This document shows, one piece after another, positions 51,542-61,287 of a stretch of 64,000 nucleotides of DNA. Below the pieces are notes generated by a model. It was not told where the DNA came from and made no database searches. It saw nothing but the letters and a program-made list of their open reading frames with translations. Within the stretch, counting starts at the first letter, position 1. Each line of letters begins with the position of its first letter. The translations under genes were made by a program, and so were the position numbers. Where the stretch lies: contig JAAVZR010000016.1 of NCBI GenBank assembly GCA_022791755.1, forward strand, positions 1-64,000, in the 5' to 3' direction. Origin of the DNA: Lachnospiraceae bacterium. GTDB taxonomy: Bacteria > Bacillota > Clostridia > Lachnospirales > Lachnospiraceae.

Positions 51542-52540
51542 ATGAAATCATCCGGTATCGGCGGCCAGGCCGTCATAGAAGGCGTTATGATGAAAAACGG
51601 CAGAGAATATGCCGTGGCCGTCCGTAAGCCCGACGGCGAAATAGAGATCCGGAAGGAGGAGTACGAGGGGATTACCGGCAAATGCGCCTTATTCCGCGTG
51701 CCTTTTATCCGGGGAATTTTTAATTTTATAGAGTCCATGAGTCTGGGCATGAAGATATTGAATTACTCGGCGTCCTTTTACGAGGAGGAAGAGAAGCAGA
51801 GCGAAGAGGAAGCAGGCAGGCAAAAGAAGAAGGAAGAGGCCGTCATGGCGGTCACCATGGTGTTTTCCGTGGTGCTGGCCATAGGGATCTTCATGCTGCT
51901 GCCCACATTTCTGGCGGGACTGGTCCGGGGCTGGCTCTTTCCGGCCGGCTATGATAATTATTTTGTGATCGCCGCCATCGAGGGGGTGATCCGGATCGCC
52001 ATCTTTATCGCGTATGTGGCGGGGATTTCCGTGATGGAGGATATACGGCGGGTGTTCATGTACCACGGGGCGGAGCATAAGAGTATCAACTGTATCGAAC
52101 ATGGACTGCCGCTGACAGTGGAGAACGTGCGCAAGAGCTCCAAGGAGCACAAGCGCTGCGGGACCAGCTTCCTGTTGTTTGTGGTGGTAATCAGTACGGT
52201 GGTGGTGATGTTTGTGCACACGGATACGCTGTGGCTCAGGATGCTCAGCCGGATCCTGCTCCTTCCGGTGATCACAGGTCTGTCCTATGAATTCCTGAAG
52301 CTGGCCGGGCGCAGCGATTCCCCTGTCATCAATGGGCTGAGCCGTCCGGGGCTGTGGCTCCAGGGGCTGACGACCAGAGAGCCGGACGACGATATGATCC
52401 GGGTGGCGATCGCTTCGGTGGAGGCGGTCTTTGACTGGAGAGCCTATTTGCAGGAGAATTTCGGTCTCACGGTCCCGGAGGAGGAGGTAAAGAAGCCCTC
52501 CCGGGAACGGGCTGAGGAGGAAGAAAACGGTGAGCCGTAG
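51542..52540 (+). CDS. DUF1385 family membrane protein (YqhQ-like)
   Basis: A 332-residue protein with four or five membrane segments. Hallmarks: GIGGQAVIEGVMMKNG at the N-terminus and VFMYHGAEHKSINCIEHG with a metal-like His/Glu set. The family is always near prfA/prmC in Firmicutes; its biochemical role is unknown. The start at ATG 51542 is chosen; TTG 51533 is possible. Its end overlaps the prmC start by 11 bases. Confidence 0.93.
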   Translation: MKSSGIGGQAVIEGVMMKNGREYAVAVRKPDGEIEIRKEEYEGITGKCALFRVPFIRGIFNFIESMSLGMKILNYSASFYEEEEKQSEEEAGRQKKKEEAVMAVTMVFSVVLAIGIFMLLPTFLAGLVRGWLFPAGYDNYFVIAAIEGVIRIAIFIAYVAGISVMEDIRRVFMYHGAEHKSINCIEHGLPLTVENVRKSSKEHKRCGTSFLLFVVVISTVVVMFVHTDTLWLRMLSRILLLPVITGLSYEFLKLAGRSDSPVINGLSRPGLWLQGLTTREPDDDMIRVAIASVEAVFDWRAYLQENFGLTVPEEEVKKPSRERAEEEENGEP

Positions 52541-53405
52541 CACAGAGAGGACGCCCTCTTATGAGGAGCTGCTTAGGGAGGCTGCGGGGGAGCTGGAGCG
52601 GGCAGGCGTCCCGGAGGCGTCGCTGGATGCCTGGTATATTCTGGAGGATACCTTTGGGATCAGCCGGGCAGACTATCTATGGAAGAAAAGAGAAAGTCCG
52701 CTGTCCGTTCCGGGCCGCTTTTATGAGCGGCTGGCCCTTCGCGCGGAAAGGATGCCGTTAGCCTATGTGCTGGGAAGCGCATGGTTCATGGGTCTTCCCT
52801 TTATGGTGGGGCCGGGCGTGCTGATTCCCAGACAGGATACGGAGACGCTGGTGGAGTGGGTGCTGGAGGAGGGACGAGGCAGCGCGGGACTCTCCGGCCG
52901 GCGGGTGCTTGACATGTGTACCGGCAGCGGCTGTATCGGCCTGTCCTTAGCCAGGCTGGGCGGCTGTGAGGTGACGCTGTCGGATCTGTCTTCGGAGGCG
53001 CTGTCCGTGGCCGGGAAAAATGCCAGAGCTCTGGGAGTGGAGGCCGGGATCTTCGCCGGAGACCTGTTTGAAGGGCTGCCCTCACGAAGCCGCTATGATG
53101 TAATTGTGTCAAATCCGCCCTATATCGCCAGCGGCGTAATCGACGGACTGCAAAGAGAGGTGCGGGAGTATGAGCCCCGGATGGCCCTGGACGGGCAGGA
53201 GGACGGCCTGTATTTCTACCGCCGGCTGGCGGCGGAAGCGCCCGGATGGCTGAGAGCGGGAGGACGATTGTATCTGGAGATCGGATACGATCAGGGAGCA
53301 GCTGTGCAGCGGCTCCTTGTGTCGGCCGGCTTTGAGGAGGTCGGGATCCGTAAGGATCTGGCGGGCCTGGATCGTGTGGTGAGAGGAGTTTATCGAGATG
53401 TTTGA
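52530..53405 (+). CDS. prmC: Peptide chain release factor glutamine methyltransferase
   Basis: A 291-residue SAM-dependent enzyme that methylates the Gln of the GGQ motif in release factors. The N-terminal helical domain is followed by [35 protein letters not shown] loop [14 protein letters not shown], and catalytic NPPY in [10 protein letters not shown]. It starts at GTG inside the DUF1385 end and overlaps prfA by eight bases, so substrate and modifier are translated together. Confidence 0.96.
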   Translation: MSRSTERTPSYEELLREAAGELERAGVPEASLDAWYILEDTFGISRADYLWKKRESPLSVPGRFYERLALRAERMPLAYVLGSAWFMGLPFMVGPGVLIPRQDTETLVEWVLEEGRGSAGLSGRRVLDMCTGSGCIGLSLARLGGCEVTLSDLSSEALSVAGKNARALGVEAGIFAGDLFEGLPSRSRYDVIVSNPPYIASGVIDGLQREVREYEPRMALDGQEDGLYFYRRLAAEAPGWLRAGGRLYLEIGYDQGAAVQRLLVSAGFEEVGIRKDLAGLDRVVRGVYRDV

Positions 53406-54474
53406 TCGTTTGGAAGATATATTGATACGTTTTGAAGAGTTGCAGGCAGAGCTGGCCACCCCGGATGTGGCGTCGGACCCGGCACAGTTTCGGAAGCTGA
53501 TGAAGGAGCAGGCGGAGCTCTCTCCTCTGGTAGAAGCGTATACGTCCTATAAGACAGCGAAGCAGGACGCGGAGGACAGTCTGGCGCTTCTGGAAGAGGA
53601 GAGCGACGAGGAGATGAGAGCCATGGCCAAGGAAGAGCTGGCCGGGGCCAGGAAAAAGATCGAGGAGCTGGAGCAGCAGATGAAGATTCTGCTTTTGCCA
53701 AAGGATCCCAATGACGATAAGAACGTCATCGTGGAGATCCGGGCCGGGGCCGGCGGCGATGAGGCGGCTCTCTTTGCGGCGGAGCTTTACCGGATGTATG
53801 TACATTTTGCGGAGAGGCAGCGCTGGAAGGTGGAGCTTTTGGGAGTCAGCGAGAGCGGACTGGGCGGCATGAAGGAAGTGGAATTCATGATAAGCGGCCA
53901 GGGGGCGTACTCCAAGCTGAAATACGAGAGCGGCGTCCACCGGGTGCAGAGGGTGCCGGAGACAGAGTCCGGCGGGAGGATCCATACCTCAACAGCCACG
54001 GTGGCCATCATGCCGGAGGCGGAGGAATTCGATGTGGTCATCGACGATAAGGATATCCGCATCGACGTTATGCGCGCCTCCGGCAATGGGGGACAGTGCG
54101 TAAATACCACGGACTCGGCCGTGCGTCTGACCCACATCCCCACCGGGATCGTGATATACAGTCAGACGGAGAAATCCCAGCTGCAGAATAAGGAGAAGGC
54201 ATTCCGTCTTCTGCGCTCCAAGCTGTACGATATGGAGCTGGAGCGGCGCCAGAATGAGGAGGCGGAGAACCGGCGCAGCCAGATCGGTACCGGCGACCGT
54301 TCGGAGAAGATCCGCACCTATAACTTTCCCCAGGGCAGGGTGACGGAGCATCGGATCAAGCTGACGTTATATAAGATTGATTCGGTGATGGACGGGGATC
54401 TGTATGAGATCATAGAGAATCTGATCGCAGCCGACCAGGCGGAACGCCTGAGCCGCCTGAACGAACAGGGATAA
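53398..54474 (+). CDS. prfA: Peptide chain release factor 1
   Basis: A 358-residue RF1 that reads UAA/UAG. The GGQ loop reads [18 protein letters not shown] (Cys where His is common); no RF2-type programmed frameshift is needed. The length matches the family. ATG 53398 lies inside prmC. Followed by the uridine kinase gene 38 bases on. Confidence 0.97.
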   Translation: MFDRLEDILIRFEELQAELATPDVASDPAQFRKLMKEQAELSPLVEAYTSYKTAKQDAEDSLALLEEESDEEMRAMAKEELAGARKKIEELEQQMKILLLPKDPNDDKNVIVEIRAGAGGDEAALFAAELYRMYVHFAERQRWKVELLGVSESGLGGMKEVEFMISGQGAYSKLKYESGVHRVQRVPETESGGRIHTSTATVAIMPEAEEFDVVIDDKDIRIDVMRASGNGGQCVNTTDSAVRLTHIPTGIVIYSQTEKSQLQNKEKAFRLLRSKLYDMELERRQNEEAENRRSQIGTGDRSEKIRTYNFPQGRVTEHRIKLTLYKIDSVMDGDLYEIIENLIAADQAERLSRLNEQG

Positions 54475-54512
54475 AGAGGACAGAGGGGCTGTTTTACGAA
54501 AAGGAGAAAGGT

Positions 54513-55154
54513 ATGGAGATTACGATTATCGGTATCGCAGGGGGATCGGCATCCGGGAAGACTACGGTCGTGAAGAAGCTGCAGGAGCGCTTCACAGGGG
54601 AGATTCAGGTGCTGGGACATGATAATTATTACCGCGCCCATGACGACATGCCCTTTGCGGACAGGACGCTTCTGAATTATGACCATCCGGGGGCCTTTGA
54701 GACGGACTATATGGTGCGCCATATCCGGGATTTAAAGGCAGGGCGCAGCATCGAACATCCCACCTATGATTATACGCTTCATAACCGGGCGGAGGAGACG
54801 GTATGGATGGAGCCGAAGCCCGTGATTATCATAGAGGGGATTCTGGTGCTGGAAAATGAGGAGCTGCGGGAGCTGATGGATCTGAAGATCTTCGTGGATA
54901 CCGATGCGGAGGAGCGCCTGACCAGGCGAATCCTGCGGGATACGAAGGAGAGAGGGCGCAGCGTGGAGTCTGTGCTGAATCAGTATATTACCACGGTGAA
55001 GCCGATGCATGAGAAGTACATCGAGCCCAGTAAGAAGTACGCGGATCTGATCGTGCCCAGAGGAGGACATAACAGGCCGGCGCTGATGCTTCTGGAGAGC
55101 TATATCGCTACTCTGCTTAAGGCCAGGGAGGAGAAGGAACCGGAAGAGGTCTGA
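54513..55154 (+). CDS. udk: Uridine kinase
   Basis: A 213-residue pyrimidine salvage enzyme that phosphorylates uridine/cytidine. P-loop GGSASGKTTVVKKL, substrate loop HDNYYRAHDDMP, YDYTLHNRAEETV, and IIIEGILVLENEEL. RBS AAAGGAG. Ended by the hairpin at 55247. Confidence 0.95.
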   Translation: MEITIIGIAGGSASGKTTVVKKLQERFTGEIQVLGHDNYYRAHDDMPFADRTLLNYDHPGAFETDYMVRHIRDLKAGRSIEHPTYDYTLHNRAEETVWMEPKPVIIIEGILVLENEELRELMDLKIFVDTDAEERLTRRILRDTKERGRSVESVLNQYITTVKPMHEKYIEPSKKYADLIVPRGGHNRPALMLLESYIATLLKAREEKEPEEV

Positions 55155-55246
55155 CGCTTACGAAAGACGGACAGGGGCCGGGACGGACTGGCGCGTCAGG
55201 ATTTTGCCTGGAAAAAGACGAAGAATCGTAAGAAATGTGTAAGATA

Positions 55247-55279
55247 GATGCCTGAAAAAACCTTGTTTTTTCAGGCATC
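55247..55279 (+). terminator. Strong hairpin terminator after udk
   Basis: GATGCCTGAAAAAA (55247-55260), five-base loop, TTTTTTCAGGCATC (55266-55279): a perfect 14-base stem whose right arm begins with six Ts. Its right half overlaps the -35 of the next promoter. Confidence 0.65.
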
Positions 55280-55291
55280 GGGCGTTATAAT
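55263..55291 (+). promoter_or_regulatory. Possible promoter of the LCP gene
   Basis: TTGTTT (55263-55268), 17 bases, TATAAT (55286-55291). The -35 lies in the loop and right arm of the preceding hairpin. Another TTGACA at 55313 lacks a good -10. Confidence 0.5.
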
Positions 55292-55373
55292 ATAACTCTG
55301 TGAGCGTATGATTTGACAAGAAAAGGATATAGCTAAAGACAGCTCAGGAATCAAAAATACGGAGGATGCCCCA

Positions 55374-56489
55374 ATGGCAAGTGCAAATACCAACACAAAT
55401 TCGGACCCAAAAAAGAAAAAAAAGAAGAAAAAAAATACATCCACAGCGATCCTGATCGTGCTGATCGTGATTCTGGTGATCCTGCTGGCGATCGTATTTC
55501 TTCTGACCAGGAGCAAACCGGAGGAGAATACCCCCATAGATTTTAATCAGGTGGTGGACGATCCCAATGACGATGAGGAGGATGAGACGGTGGATCCCAA
55601 TGCCCCCACTCTGAATGCGGATCTTGTGAATTCCACTCTGGAGGCCAGCGAGGACTTCGAGCTGACACAGGACGAAGGCTGGCATCATTATCTGCTGCTG
55701 GGTGTGGACGGCGAGACGGACAGCTATAAGGGTAAGCGCAGCGACGCGATGATCGTGCTCTCTGTCAGCGAGGAGGAGAAGAGAGTGGTACTCTCCTCAG
55801 TGCCCCGTGATACGCTGGTCTATATCGACGGCAAAGGGTTTGATAAGCTGACCCATGCCTATGCCTATGGAGGCGCGGCTCTGACAGTGCAGACATTCGA
55901 GGAAAACTTTGATATCGACATCGAGAACTATTTTACGATCAATTTCAAAGCCATGGAGGAGATGGTGGATCTGTTGGGCGGTCTGGAGCTGACGCTGACC
56001 GACAAGGAGGCGGAGCATATGGGCGACTATTATGCGGCCTGGGGACTAAAGGGCGGCACCCAGATCCTGGACGGAGCCGAGGTACTGGCCTACTGCCGTG
56101 TGCGTAAGATTGACTCTGACTATAAGAGAAACGACCGGCAGTATCGTGTGCTGATGGCCATCTATGACGAGGTCAAAGATATGCCGGCCAGCAAGTATAC
56201 CGGTATGCTGAAGACCGTATATGACCATATGAACACGGATATGATGGTGGCGGATGCCATCGAGCTGGTGGGAACGCTCCTAGATATCACAAAGGAGAGC
56301 GAGATCGAGAATGTGAAGCTGGTGGACAGCGATCACAGCAAGACCGGCCGGTATAACAGCAAATCTGTAGTTCTGGTAGATAATCTGGTGGATACGGCGG
56401 ATCGGTGGAGAGAGGCGCTGGGAATCGAGGATTATACGCCCAGCAAGCGTTTGCAGCAGATCTCTGACCGTCTGGAGAGTATGAAATAA
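55374..56489 (+). CDS. LytR-CpsA-Psr (LCP) family cell-wall ligase
   Basis: A 371-residue membrane-anchored protein. A poly-lysine run (KKKKKKKK at ~13-20) precedes one membrane segment (~25-45), then an acidic linker and the LCP domain (~105-300; YLLLGVDGETDSYKGKRSDA, SSVPRDTLVYIDG, LAYCRVRKIDSDYKRNDRQY with the conserved Arg set). LCP enzymes attach teichoic-acid-like or capsular polymers to peptidoglycan. Converges on lepB, with a hairpin between them. Confidence 0.94.
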   Translation: MASANTNTNSDPKKKKKKKKNTSTAILIVLIVILVILLAIVFLLTRSKPEENTPIDFNQVVDDPNDDEEDETVDPNAPTLNADLVNSTLEASEDFELTQDEGWHHYLLLGVDGETDSYKGKRSDAMIVLSVSEEEKRVVLSSVPRDTLVYIDGKGFDKLTHAYAYGGAALTVQTFEENFDIDIENYFTINFKAMEEMVDLLGGLELTLTDKEAEHMGDYYAAWGLKGGTQILDGAEVLAYCRVRKIDSDYKRNDRQYRVLMAIYDEVKDMPASKYTGMLKTVYDHMNTDMMVADAIELVGTLLDITKESEIENVKLVDSDHSKTGRYNSKSVVLVDNLVDTADRWREALGIEDYTPSKRLQQISDRLESMK

Positions 56490-56537
56490 TTATTTGTGAA
56501 AGAGAATATTCCTGACTGTAAGATTTCAAAGAGTGAG

Positions 56538-56565
56538 ACAGGGGAGCGCATCTGCGCTCCCCTGT
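56538..56565. terminator. Bidirectional hairpin between LCP and signal peptidase genes
   Basis: ACAGGGGAGCGCA (56538-56550), TC, TGCGCTCCCCTGT (56553-56565): a perfect 13-base stem between converging genes. No clear T run, but its stability suggests termination in both directions. Confidence 0.6.
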
Positions 56566-56607
56566 ACTGCGTCCGGCGGACGCTTATATCGCACATATCC
56601 GGTATGT

Positions 56608-57198
56608 TCATCGAATCCAGAACAGCCGCGGCCAGTAACCAAAGATAGCCTTGGCGTAGATGTTTTCCCGCGCGACGAAAGAATTCTGCCAGTAGCGGGA
56701 GTCATTGCTGTGATTTCGGTTATCCCCCATGACGAAGTAGCAGCCCTCCGGAATGACATAGGGCCCGAAGCTGCCGGTGGGCGTCTCCCGCAGGTATGGC
56801 TCGTCAAGAGGCACGTCGGAACCATTGATATAGACCCGGCCGTCCGTAATCTGGAGAGTCTCTCCCGGCATCCCGACGACCCTCTTGACATAATAATACT
56901 CGTCTCCGTCAGGCGGGTCAAAGAGGATTACGTCTCCCCGCTCAGGATCGCCGAACCAGTAATGGACGCGGGAACTGATGATGCGGCTGGGCTTGGGGAT
57001 CGTGTCTTCCATGGAACCTGTGGGCACCTGGGTATTCATAATCAGGAGATGGTTGCACAGCCATGCGCCTGCGGCGGCTATGAAGAAGATCCGAAGCCAG
57101 TCCAATATCTCGGACAGGACATGGTTTTTTTGTCCGGCGTCTTTTGGTTGGGTACTGCTGCTGTTTTTGCTGTCGATGCTCATATCCGTATTTGTCAC
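56608..57198 (-). CDS. lepB: Signal peptidase I
   Basis: A 196-residue type I signal peptidase: one membrane segment (~33-53), catalytic Ser in QVPTGSMEDTI, Lys in YYYVKRVVGMPGE, and GDNRNHSNDSRYW. It releases mature exported proteins. I use GTG 57198, which overlaps the glgB stop; ATG 57183 is an alternative. Probably co-transcribed with glgB upstream. Confidence 0.93.
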   Translation of the reverse strand: MTNTDMSIDSKNSSSTQPKDAGQKNHVLSEILDWLRIFFIAAAGAWLCNHLLIMNTQVPTGSMEDTIPKPSRIISSRVHYWFGDPERGDVILFDPPDGDEYYYVKRVVGMPGETLQITDGRVYINGSDVPLDEPYLRETPTGSFGPYVIPEGCYFVMGDNRNHSNDSRYWQNSFVARENIYAKAIFGYWPRLFWIR

Positions 57199-59195
57199 TT
57201 TTCTGTCTTCTTCTTTGTGCGTGTGGTCTTTGTTGTCTTCTTTATGTCGCCGGCTTTCTCCATACCTTCGCCCTTTTTCGCGGCAATCTTTTTCTTGGGC
57301 GTGGGCGGATAATCAAAGCGGTAAACCCGGATGCCGTAGGCAGGCAAAGGGGTGGCGACGGAGTAGTCGCGGCCGTCGCAGGGGGATTTGGCTGCCAGGA
57401 AGGAGTGGGCGTCGCCGATCTTCTCGCAGAGGCCGTTTTTCTCGTCCATCATCAGAGTATAGCGGCCACGGCAGGGAACTCCCACGCGGTAATCGTCGTA
57501 GGCCATGGGGGTGAAATTGCAGACAAAGAGCAGATTCCCCCGGCCGTTCTTGCTCTTGCGGACGAAGCTGATGATGCTGCGGTAGCTGTCGTCACAGTTA
57601 ATCCACTCGAAGCCGGTCCAGTCATAATCATTTTCGTAGAGCGCCGGCGTCTTTCTGTAGAGACGAAGCAGGCCGCGATAGAAATGATGCAGGTCGCGGT
57701 GCTTGTCCTCGTCGAGGAGAAACCAGTCCAGCTCTTTTTTCTCGTCCCACTCGTGCCATTGACCGAAATCCTGGCCCATGAAAAGAAGCTTCTTGCCGGG
57801 ATGGCCGGTCATGAAGGTGTAACCCACCTTCAGGTTGGCAAATTTATCGTCGGGATAGCCGGGCATCTTGGACAGCATGGAGCATTTCAGATGGACGACC
57901 TCGTCATGGGAGAGCACCAGGATAAAATTCTCGCTGCATGCATAGGTCATACCGAAGGTCATCTTATTATGATTATGGCTCCGGAAATAGGGATCCAGCT
58001 TCATATATTCCAGGAAATCATGCATCCAGCCCATGTTCCATTTGAAGGAGAAGCCCAGGCCGCCGTCGGCGGGATCTCCGGTGATCATGGGCCAGGCGGT
58101 GGACTCCTCGGCGATCACCACGGCTCCGGGATTGCGTTTCTTCATGATACCGTTTAAATGGCGGAAGAAGTCGATGGCCTCCAGGTTCTGATTCCCTCCG
58201 TAGCGGTTAGCCACCCACTGGCCGTCCTTCTTACCGTAGTCGAGATAGAGCATGGAGGCTACGGCATCCACCCGCAGGCCGTCCACATGGAACTGCTCCA
58301 CCCAGTACAGGGCGTTGGCGATGAGGAAATTGGACACCTCATGCTTGGCATAGTCAAAGATCTTCGTTCCCCAGTCGGGATGCTCGCCCTTGCGGGTATC
58401 GGCATATTCATAGGTGGGCGTCCCGTCGAAGTCGGCCAGTCCGTGGGCGTCCCGGGGAAAATGGGCCGGAACCCAGTCCAGGATGACGCCGATGCCGTTC
58501 TTATGCAGATAATCCACCATATACATGAAGTCCTGAGGTGTGCCATAGCGTGAGGTGGGGGCATAATAACCGGTCACCTGATATCCCCAGGACCCGTCGA
58601 AGGGATGCTCGGCGATACCCATGAGTTCCACATGGGTATACCCCATATCCTCTATATAATCGGCCAGCTGATGGGCCAGCTGGCGGTAATTCAGAAATTC
58701 CTCGCCCTGCTTACGCCAGGAGCCCAGATGAACCTCATAGATGGCGTAGGGAGCGGTGCGGAAATCGGTTTCTCTGCGCTGCCTCATCCAGTCGCTGTCG
58801 CTCCAGGTAAAGCCGGAGAGATCGGCGACGACGGAAGCGGTGGCCGGACGCAGCTCCGCATAGGAACCGTAGGGATCGGCCTTCAGACGCACGTCGCCGG
58901 CCTGGGTATGGATCGCGTACTTATAGAGCTCGCCGGGTCCGATACCAGGTACGAAACATTCATAGATACCGGAGGTGGCGATGGCGGTCATGGGCGTGGC
59001 GGAAGCGTCCCAGTTATTGAAATTGCCCACCAGGCTGACAGAAGCCGCATGAGGAGCCCAGACAGCGAAATACGTGCCCTTCCTGCGGTTCTTCGTGGCA
59101 GGATGCGCCCCCAGCTTGTCATAGATCTCATAGTGAGTGCCATTGCCGAACAGATAGCAATCCATTTCGGTGATGAAAGGTGTTGACTTGCCCAT
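57195..59195 (-). CDS. glgB: 1,4-alpha-glucan branching enzyme
   Basis: A 666-residue GH13 enzyme that makes alpha-1,6 branches in glycogen. N-terminal CBM48 (~30-125; GTYFAVWAPHAASVSLVGNF), catalytic barrel with YEVHLGSWRK, the nucleophile Asp in DGLRVDAVASMLY, Glu in VIAEESTAWP and LSHDEVVHLK, then the C-terminal beta domain. The last ~35 residues are an unusual Lys/Thr-rich tail. RBS GGGGAGGA. No other glycogen genes are in view. Confidence 0.96.
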   Translation of the reverse strand: MGKSTPFITEMDCYLFGNGTHYEIYDKLGAHPATKNRRKGTYFAVWAPHAASVSLVGNFNNWDASATPMTAIATSGIYECFVPGIGPGELYKYAIHTQAGDVRLKADPYGSYAELRPATASVVADLSGFTWSDSDWMRQRRETDFRTAPYAIYEVHLGSWRKQGEEFLNYRQLAHQLADYIEDMGYTHVELMGIAEHPFDGSWGYQVTGYYAPTSRYGTPQDFMYMVDYLHKNGIGVILDWVPAHFPRDAHGLADFDGTPTYEYADTRKGEHPDWGTKIFDYAKHEVSNFLIANALYWVEQFHVDGLRVDAVASMLYLDYGKKDGQWVANRYGGNQNLEAIDFFRHLNGIMKKRNPGAVVIAEESTAWPMITGDPADGGLGFSFKWNMGWMHDFLEYMKLDPYFRSHNHNKMTFGMTYACSENFILVLSHDEVVHLKCSMLSKMPGYPDDKFANLKVGYTFMTGHPGKKLLFMGQDFGQWHEWDEKKELDWFLLDEDKHRDLHHFYRGLLRLYRKTPALYENDYDWTGFEWINCDDSYRSIISFVRKSKNGRGNLLFVCNFTPMAYDDYRVGVPCRGRYTLMMDEKNGLCEKIGDAHSFLAAKSPCDGRDYSVATPLPAYGIRVYRFDYPPTPKKKIAAKKGEGMEKAGDIKKTTKTTRTKKKTEK

Positions 59196-59281
59196 AAAAC
59201 ATATCCTCCCCTTGGGTTTTCTTATGTTATTTTATCACTTTGCGTAGACAGAGTCAAGGCAGAACGAAGAAGGAAAAAGGA

Positions 59282-59311
59282 TTGACAGGCCTCTTTCCAG
59301 GCGTATATAAT
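59282..59311 (+). promoter_or_regulatory. Promoter of the ridA gene
   Basis: TTGACA (59282-59287), 18 bases, TATAAT (59306-59311), about 40 bases before the start. Confidence 0.7.
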
Positions 59312-59351
59312 AACAGCATTCAGATATCTATTTAAAACGGAGGTAAAGATA

Positions 59352-59732
59352 ATGAAGAAGATTTCCACGACAAAGGCTCCTGCGGCGATCGGCCCCTACT
59401 CCCAGGGAATGATCCTGGGTAACCTGGTGTTTTCATCCGGTCAGATCCCGGTGATTCCGGAGACCGGGGAGATCGCCGGGGACACGATCGCCGAGCAGGC
59501 GGAGCAGTCCTGTAAGAATGTGGGAGAAGTGCTGGCTGCCGGCGGCTCCTCCTATGAAAAGGTGGTGAAGACCACCTGCTTTTTAGCGGACATGGCGGAT
59601 TTTCCCGCCTTTAACAGTGTCTATGAGAAGTATTTTGTCAGCCTGCCTGCCAGGTCCTGCGTGGCGGTGAAGACGCTGCCCAAGGGCGTGCTGTGCGAGG
59701 TGGAGGCCATCGCGTACCGGGAAGAAGAATGA
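59352..59732 (+). CDS. ridA: RidA-family enamine/imine deaminase
   Basis: A 126-residue trimeric protein that removes reactive enamines made by PLP enzymes. Signature segments: KAPAAIGPYSQGMILGNLVF, SGQIPVIPETGEI, and the end ARSCVAVKTLPKGVLCEVEA with the key Arg and Glu. RBS GGAGG. Single gene with its own terminator. Confidence 0.96.
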   Translation: MKKISTTKAPAAIGPYSQGMILGNLVFSSGQIPVIPETGEIAGDTIAEQAEQSCKNVGEVLAAGGSSYEKVVKTTCFLADMADFPAFNSVYEKYFVSLPARSCVAVKTLPKGVLCEVEAIAYREEE

Positions 59733-59850
59733 GCCCCTTTTGGGAAGCATGACATCATTCCCTGGGCCGTATCGGGCCCGAAAGACGAGAGAACTGTTGT
59801 GATGTCCCCCCGGACAACAGAGAGAATAAGCCGGAGCAAATCCCTGCGAG

Positions 59851-59884
59851 AACGCCTTCAGGATGATCCTGAGGGCGTTTTTGT
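59851..59884 (+). terminator. Rho-independent terminator of ridA
   Basis: AACGCCTTCAGG (59851-59862), five bases, CCTGAGGGCGTT (59868-59879) followed by TTT: stable stem with T tail. Confidence 0.8.
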
Positions 59885-59923
59885 GCGCGCGCGGCACATG
59901 AGAGGACACAATCCGCCGGTCCC

Positions 59924-59972
59924 TTGACATGTATTACGTTTAGTGATATAGTATTATTACATTAAACGTAAT
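59924..59972 (+). promoter_or_regulatory. Promoter with overlapping operator of the PadR gene
   Basis: TTGACA (59924-59929), 17 bases, TATAGT (59947-59952). An inverted repeat ATTACGTTTA (59933-59942) and TAAACGTAAT (59963-59972), twenty bases apart, flanks the -10. PadR proteins bind such repeats and repress their own genes, so autoregulation is likely. Confidence 0.75.
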
Positions 59973-59987
59973 AAGGAGGGGAAATAT

Positions 59988-60344
59988 ATGCGGGATCATG
60001 TCAAGTCGGGCGCCCTGACGGAGGTGACTTTCTTCATCCTGCTGTCACTGTACCGGCCCCGCCACGGCTATGCGGTGATGCAGTTTATAGAGGAGCAGAC
60101 CCGGGGGCGCCTGGTGCTGGGAGCCGGTTCTCTCTACGGAGCGCTGAACACACTGAACCGAAAGGGATGGATCGAACCGGCAGGGGAGGACGACGACAGG
60201 AGAAAGCAGTACCGGATCACAGATACCGGGCGACAGATCGCGGCGGGGGAGCTGGCCAGACTGCGGGCGTTGGCTGACACGGCGGCGGCGATCATGGAAG
60301 AATGCACGGAGACAGACACAGAGAAGGAGGCGCTGTATGGATAA
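59988..60344 (+). CDS. PadR-family transcriptional regulator
   Basis: A 118-residue winged-helix repressor: LTEVTFFILLSLYRPRHGYA, then LVLGAGSLYGALNTLNRKGW and DDDRRKQYRITDTGRQIAAG, ending with the dimer helix. It is followed, with eight bases of overlap, by a DUF2812 membrane protein, a common PadR partner. RBS AAGGAGG. Confidence 0.94.
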   Translation: MRDHVKSGALTEVTFFILLSLYRPRHGYAVMQFIEEQTRGRLVLGAGSLYGALNTLNRKGWIEPAGEDDDRRKQYRITDTGRQIAAGELARLRALADTAAAIMEECTETDTEKEALYG

Positions 60345-61002
60345 GAGGGAGAGAGCCAAAAAGGCAGAGGACAGAAAGCGGCGTGTGTGTTACCGCTATT
60401 TCGCTAATCTGGTACGCCCGCAGGAGAGGTGGCTCAACCGGATGGCGGCAGAGGGCTGGCGTCTGACCGGGACGGGGAAGCTGAAATATGAGTTTGAACC
60501 CTGTGCTCCGGGCAGCTATGAATATCGTGCGGAGTTCGTCGGACAGCTGTCCTCCCACAAGAGCAGAGAGTACCGGACATTTCTGGAGGAGATGGGGTAC
60601 GACGTGTTTTATAAAAACGTGAATTTGAACTGGTCTGTGGGGAAGGTGGCCTGGCGGCCCTACGGCCAGGGGGCCGGACAGATAGCCACAAGTCCGGGCT
60701 CCTATAATAAGGAAATCATGCTGGTGGGGCGGCAGGCCGGTGACGGTCCTTTCGAGCTGCACAGCACCTGGGAGGACAAGGCCGGTTATGCCGGGACCCT
60801 GGGCCGTGCCTGGCTGTCAGCGGCTGTGATTCTGCTGATGGCAGCCGCAGGGCTGGCCATGTCAGCCGGACAGGTCACACTGGCCGGAGGCGTTCTGGGC
60901 GGCCTGGGAGTATGTTTCTTGGTACAGGCCGGATTATACCAAAGAGAAGCGGAGTCCTGCCGCGAGGAGGCGCAGATCGAGGAACAGGAGGGAAGGCGTT
61001 AG
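60337..61002 (+). CDS. DUF2812 family membrane protein
   Basis: A 221-residue protein. The N-terminal DUF2812 domain (~20-120; YFANLVRPQERWLNRMAAEG and WRLTGTGKLKYEFEP) is followed by two membrane segments (~155-195). DUF2812 genes are frequently paired with padR. A role in sensing membrane or envelope stress is suspected but unproven. Its start overlaps the padR stop. Confidence 0.9.
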   Translation: MDKRERAKKAEDRKRRVCYRYFANLVRPQERWLNRMAAEGWRLTGTGKLKYEFEPCAPGSYEYRAEFVGQLSSHKSREYRTFLEEMGYDVFYKNVNLNWSVGKVAWRPYGQGAGQIATSPGSYNKEIMLVGRQAGDGPFELHSTWEDKAGYAGTLGRAWLSAAVILLMAAAGLAMSAGQVTLAGGVLGGLGVCFLVQAGLYQREAESCREEAQIEEQEGRR

Positions 61003-61035
61003 CAGTACAGAAAGTGAAAAGCCAGATAAGGACAG

Positions 61036-61068
61036 AAGAGCCGTCGCTTTGAAGCGACGGCTCTTTGA
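61036..61068 (+). terminator. Rho-independent terminator of padR/DUF2812
   Basis: AAGAGCCGTCGCTT (61036-61049) pairs with AAGCGACGGCTCTT (61052-61065) and ends in TTT overlapping the stem. The region 61070-61287 beyond it is AT-rich, holds a small palindrome TATATATT-AAC-AATATATA (61173-61191), and otherwise shows no gene. Confidence 0.75.
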
Positions 61069-61287
61069 CGTATGGAAAAGACAGAAGGCCGGAGGGGAGG
61101 AAGCCTGCGAAGGAAAACTGTCAGTTTTAATACAATTTGTGCAAAATATAAGGGTTGATTCTCGCTTGTTTCTATATATTAACAATATATATCAGAAACC
61201 TCGCAGGATAAAAAATGAAAACAAAAATAAAATTTCGTTCAGAAAAAGGATTTTTTTAATGGCTGCTTTAATGGGGAAGGGTTTACA

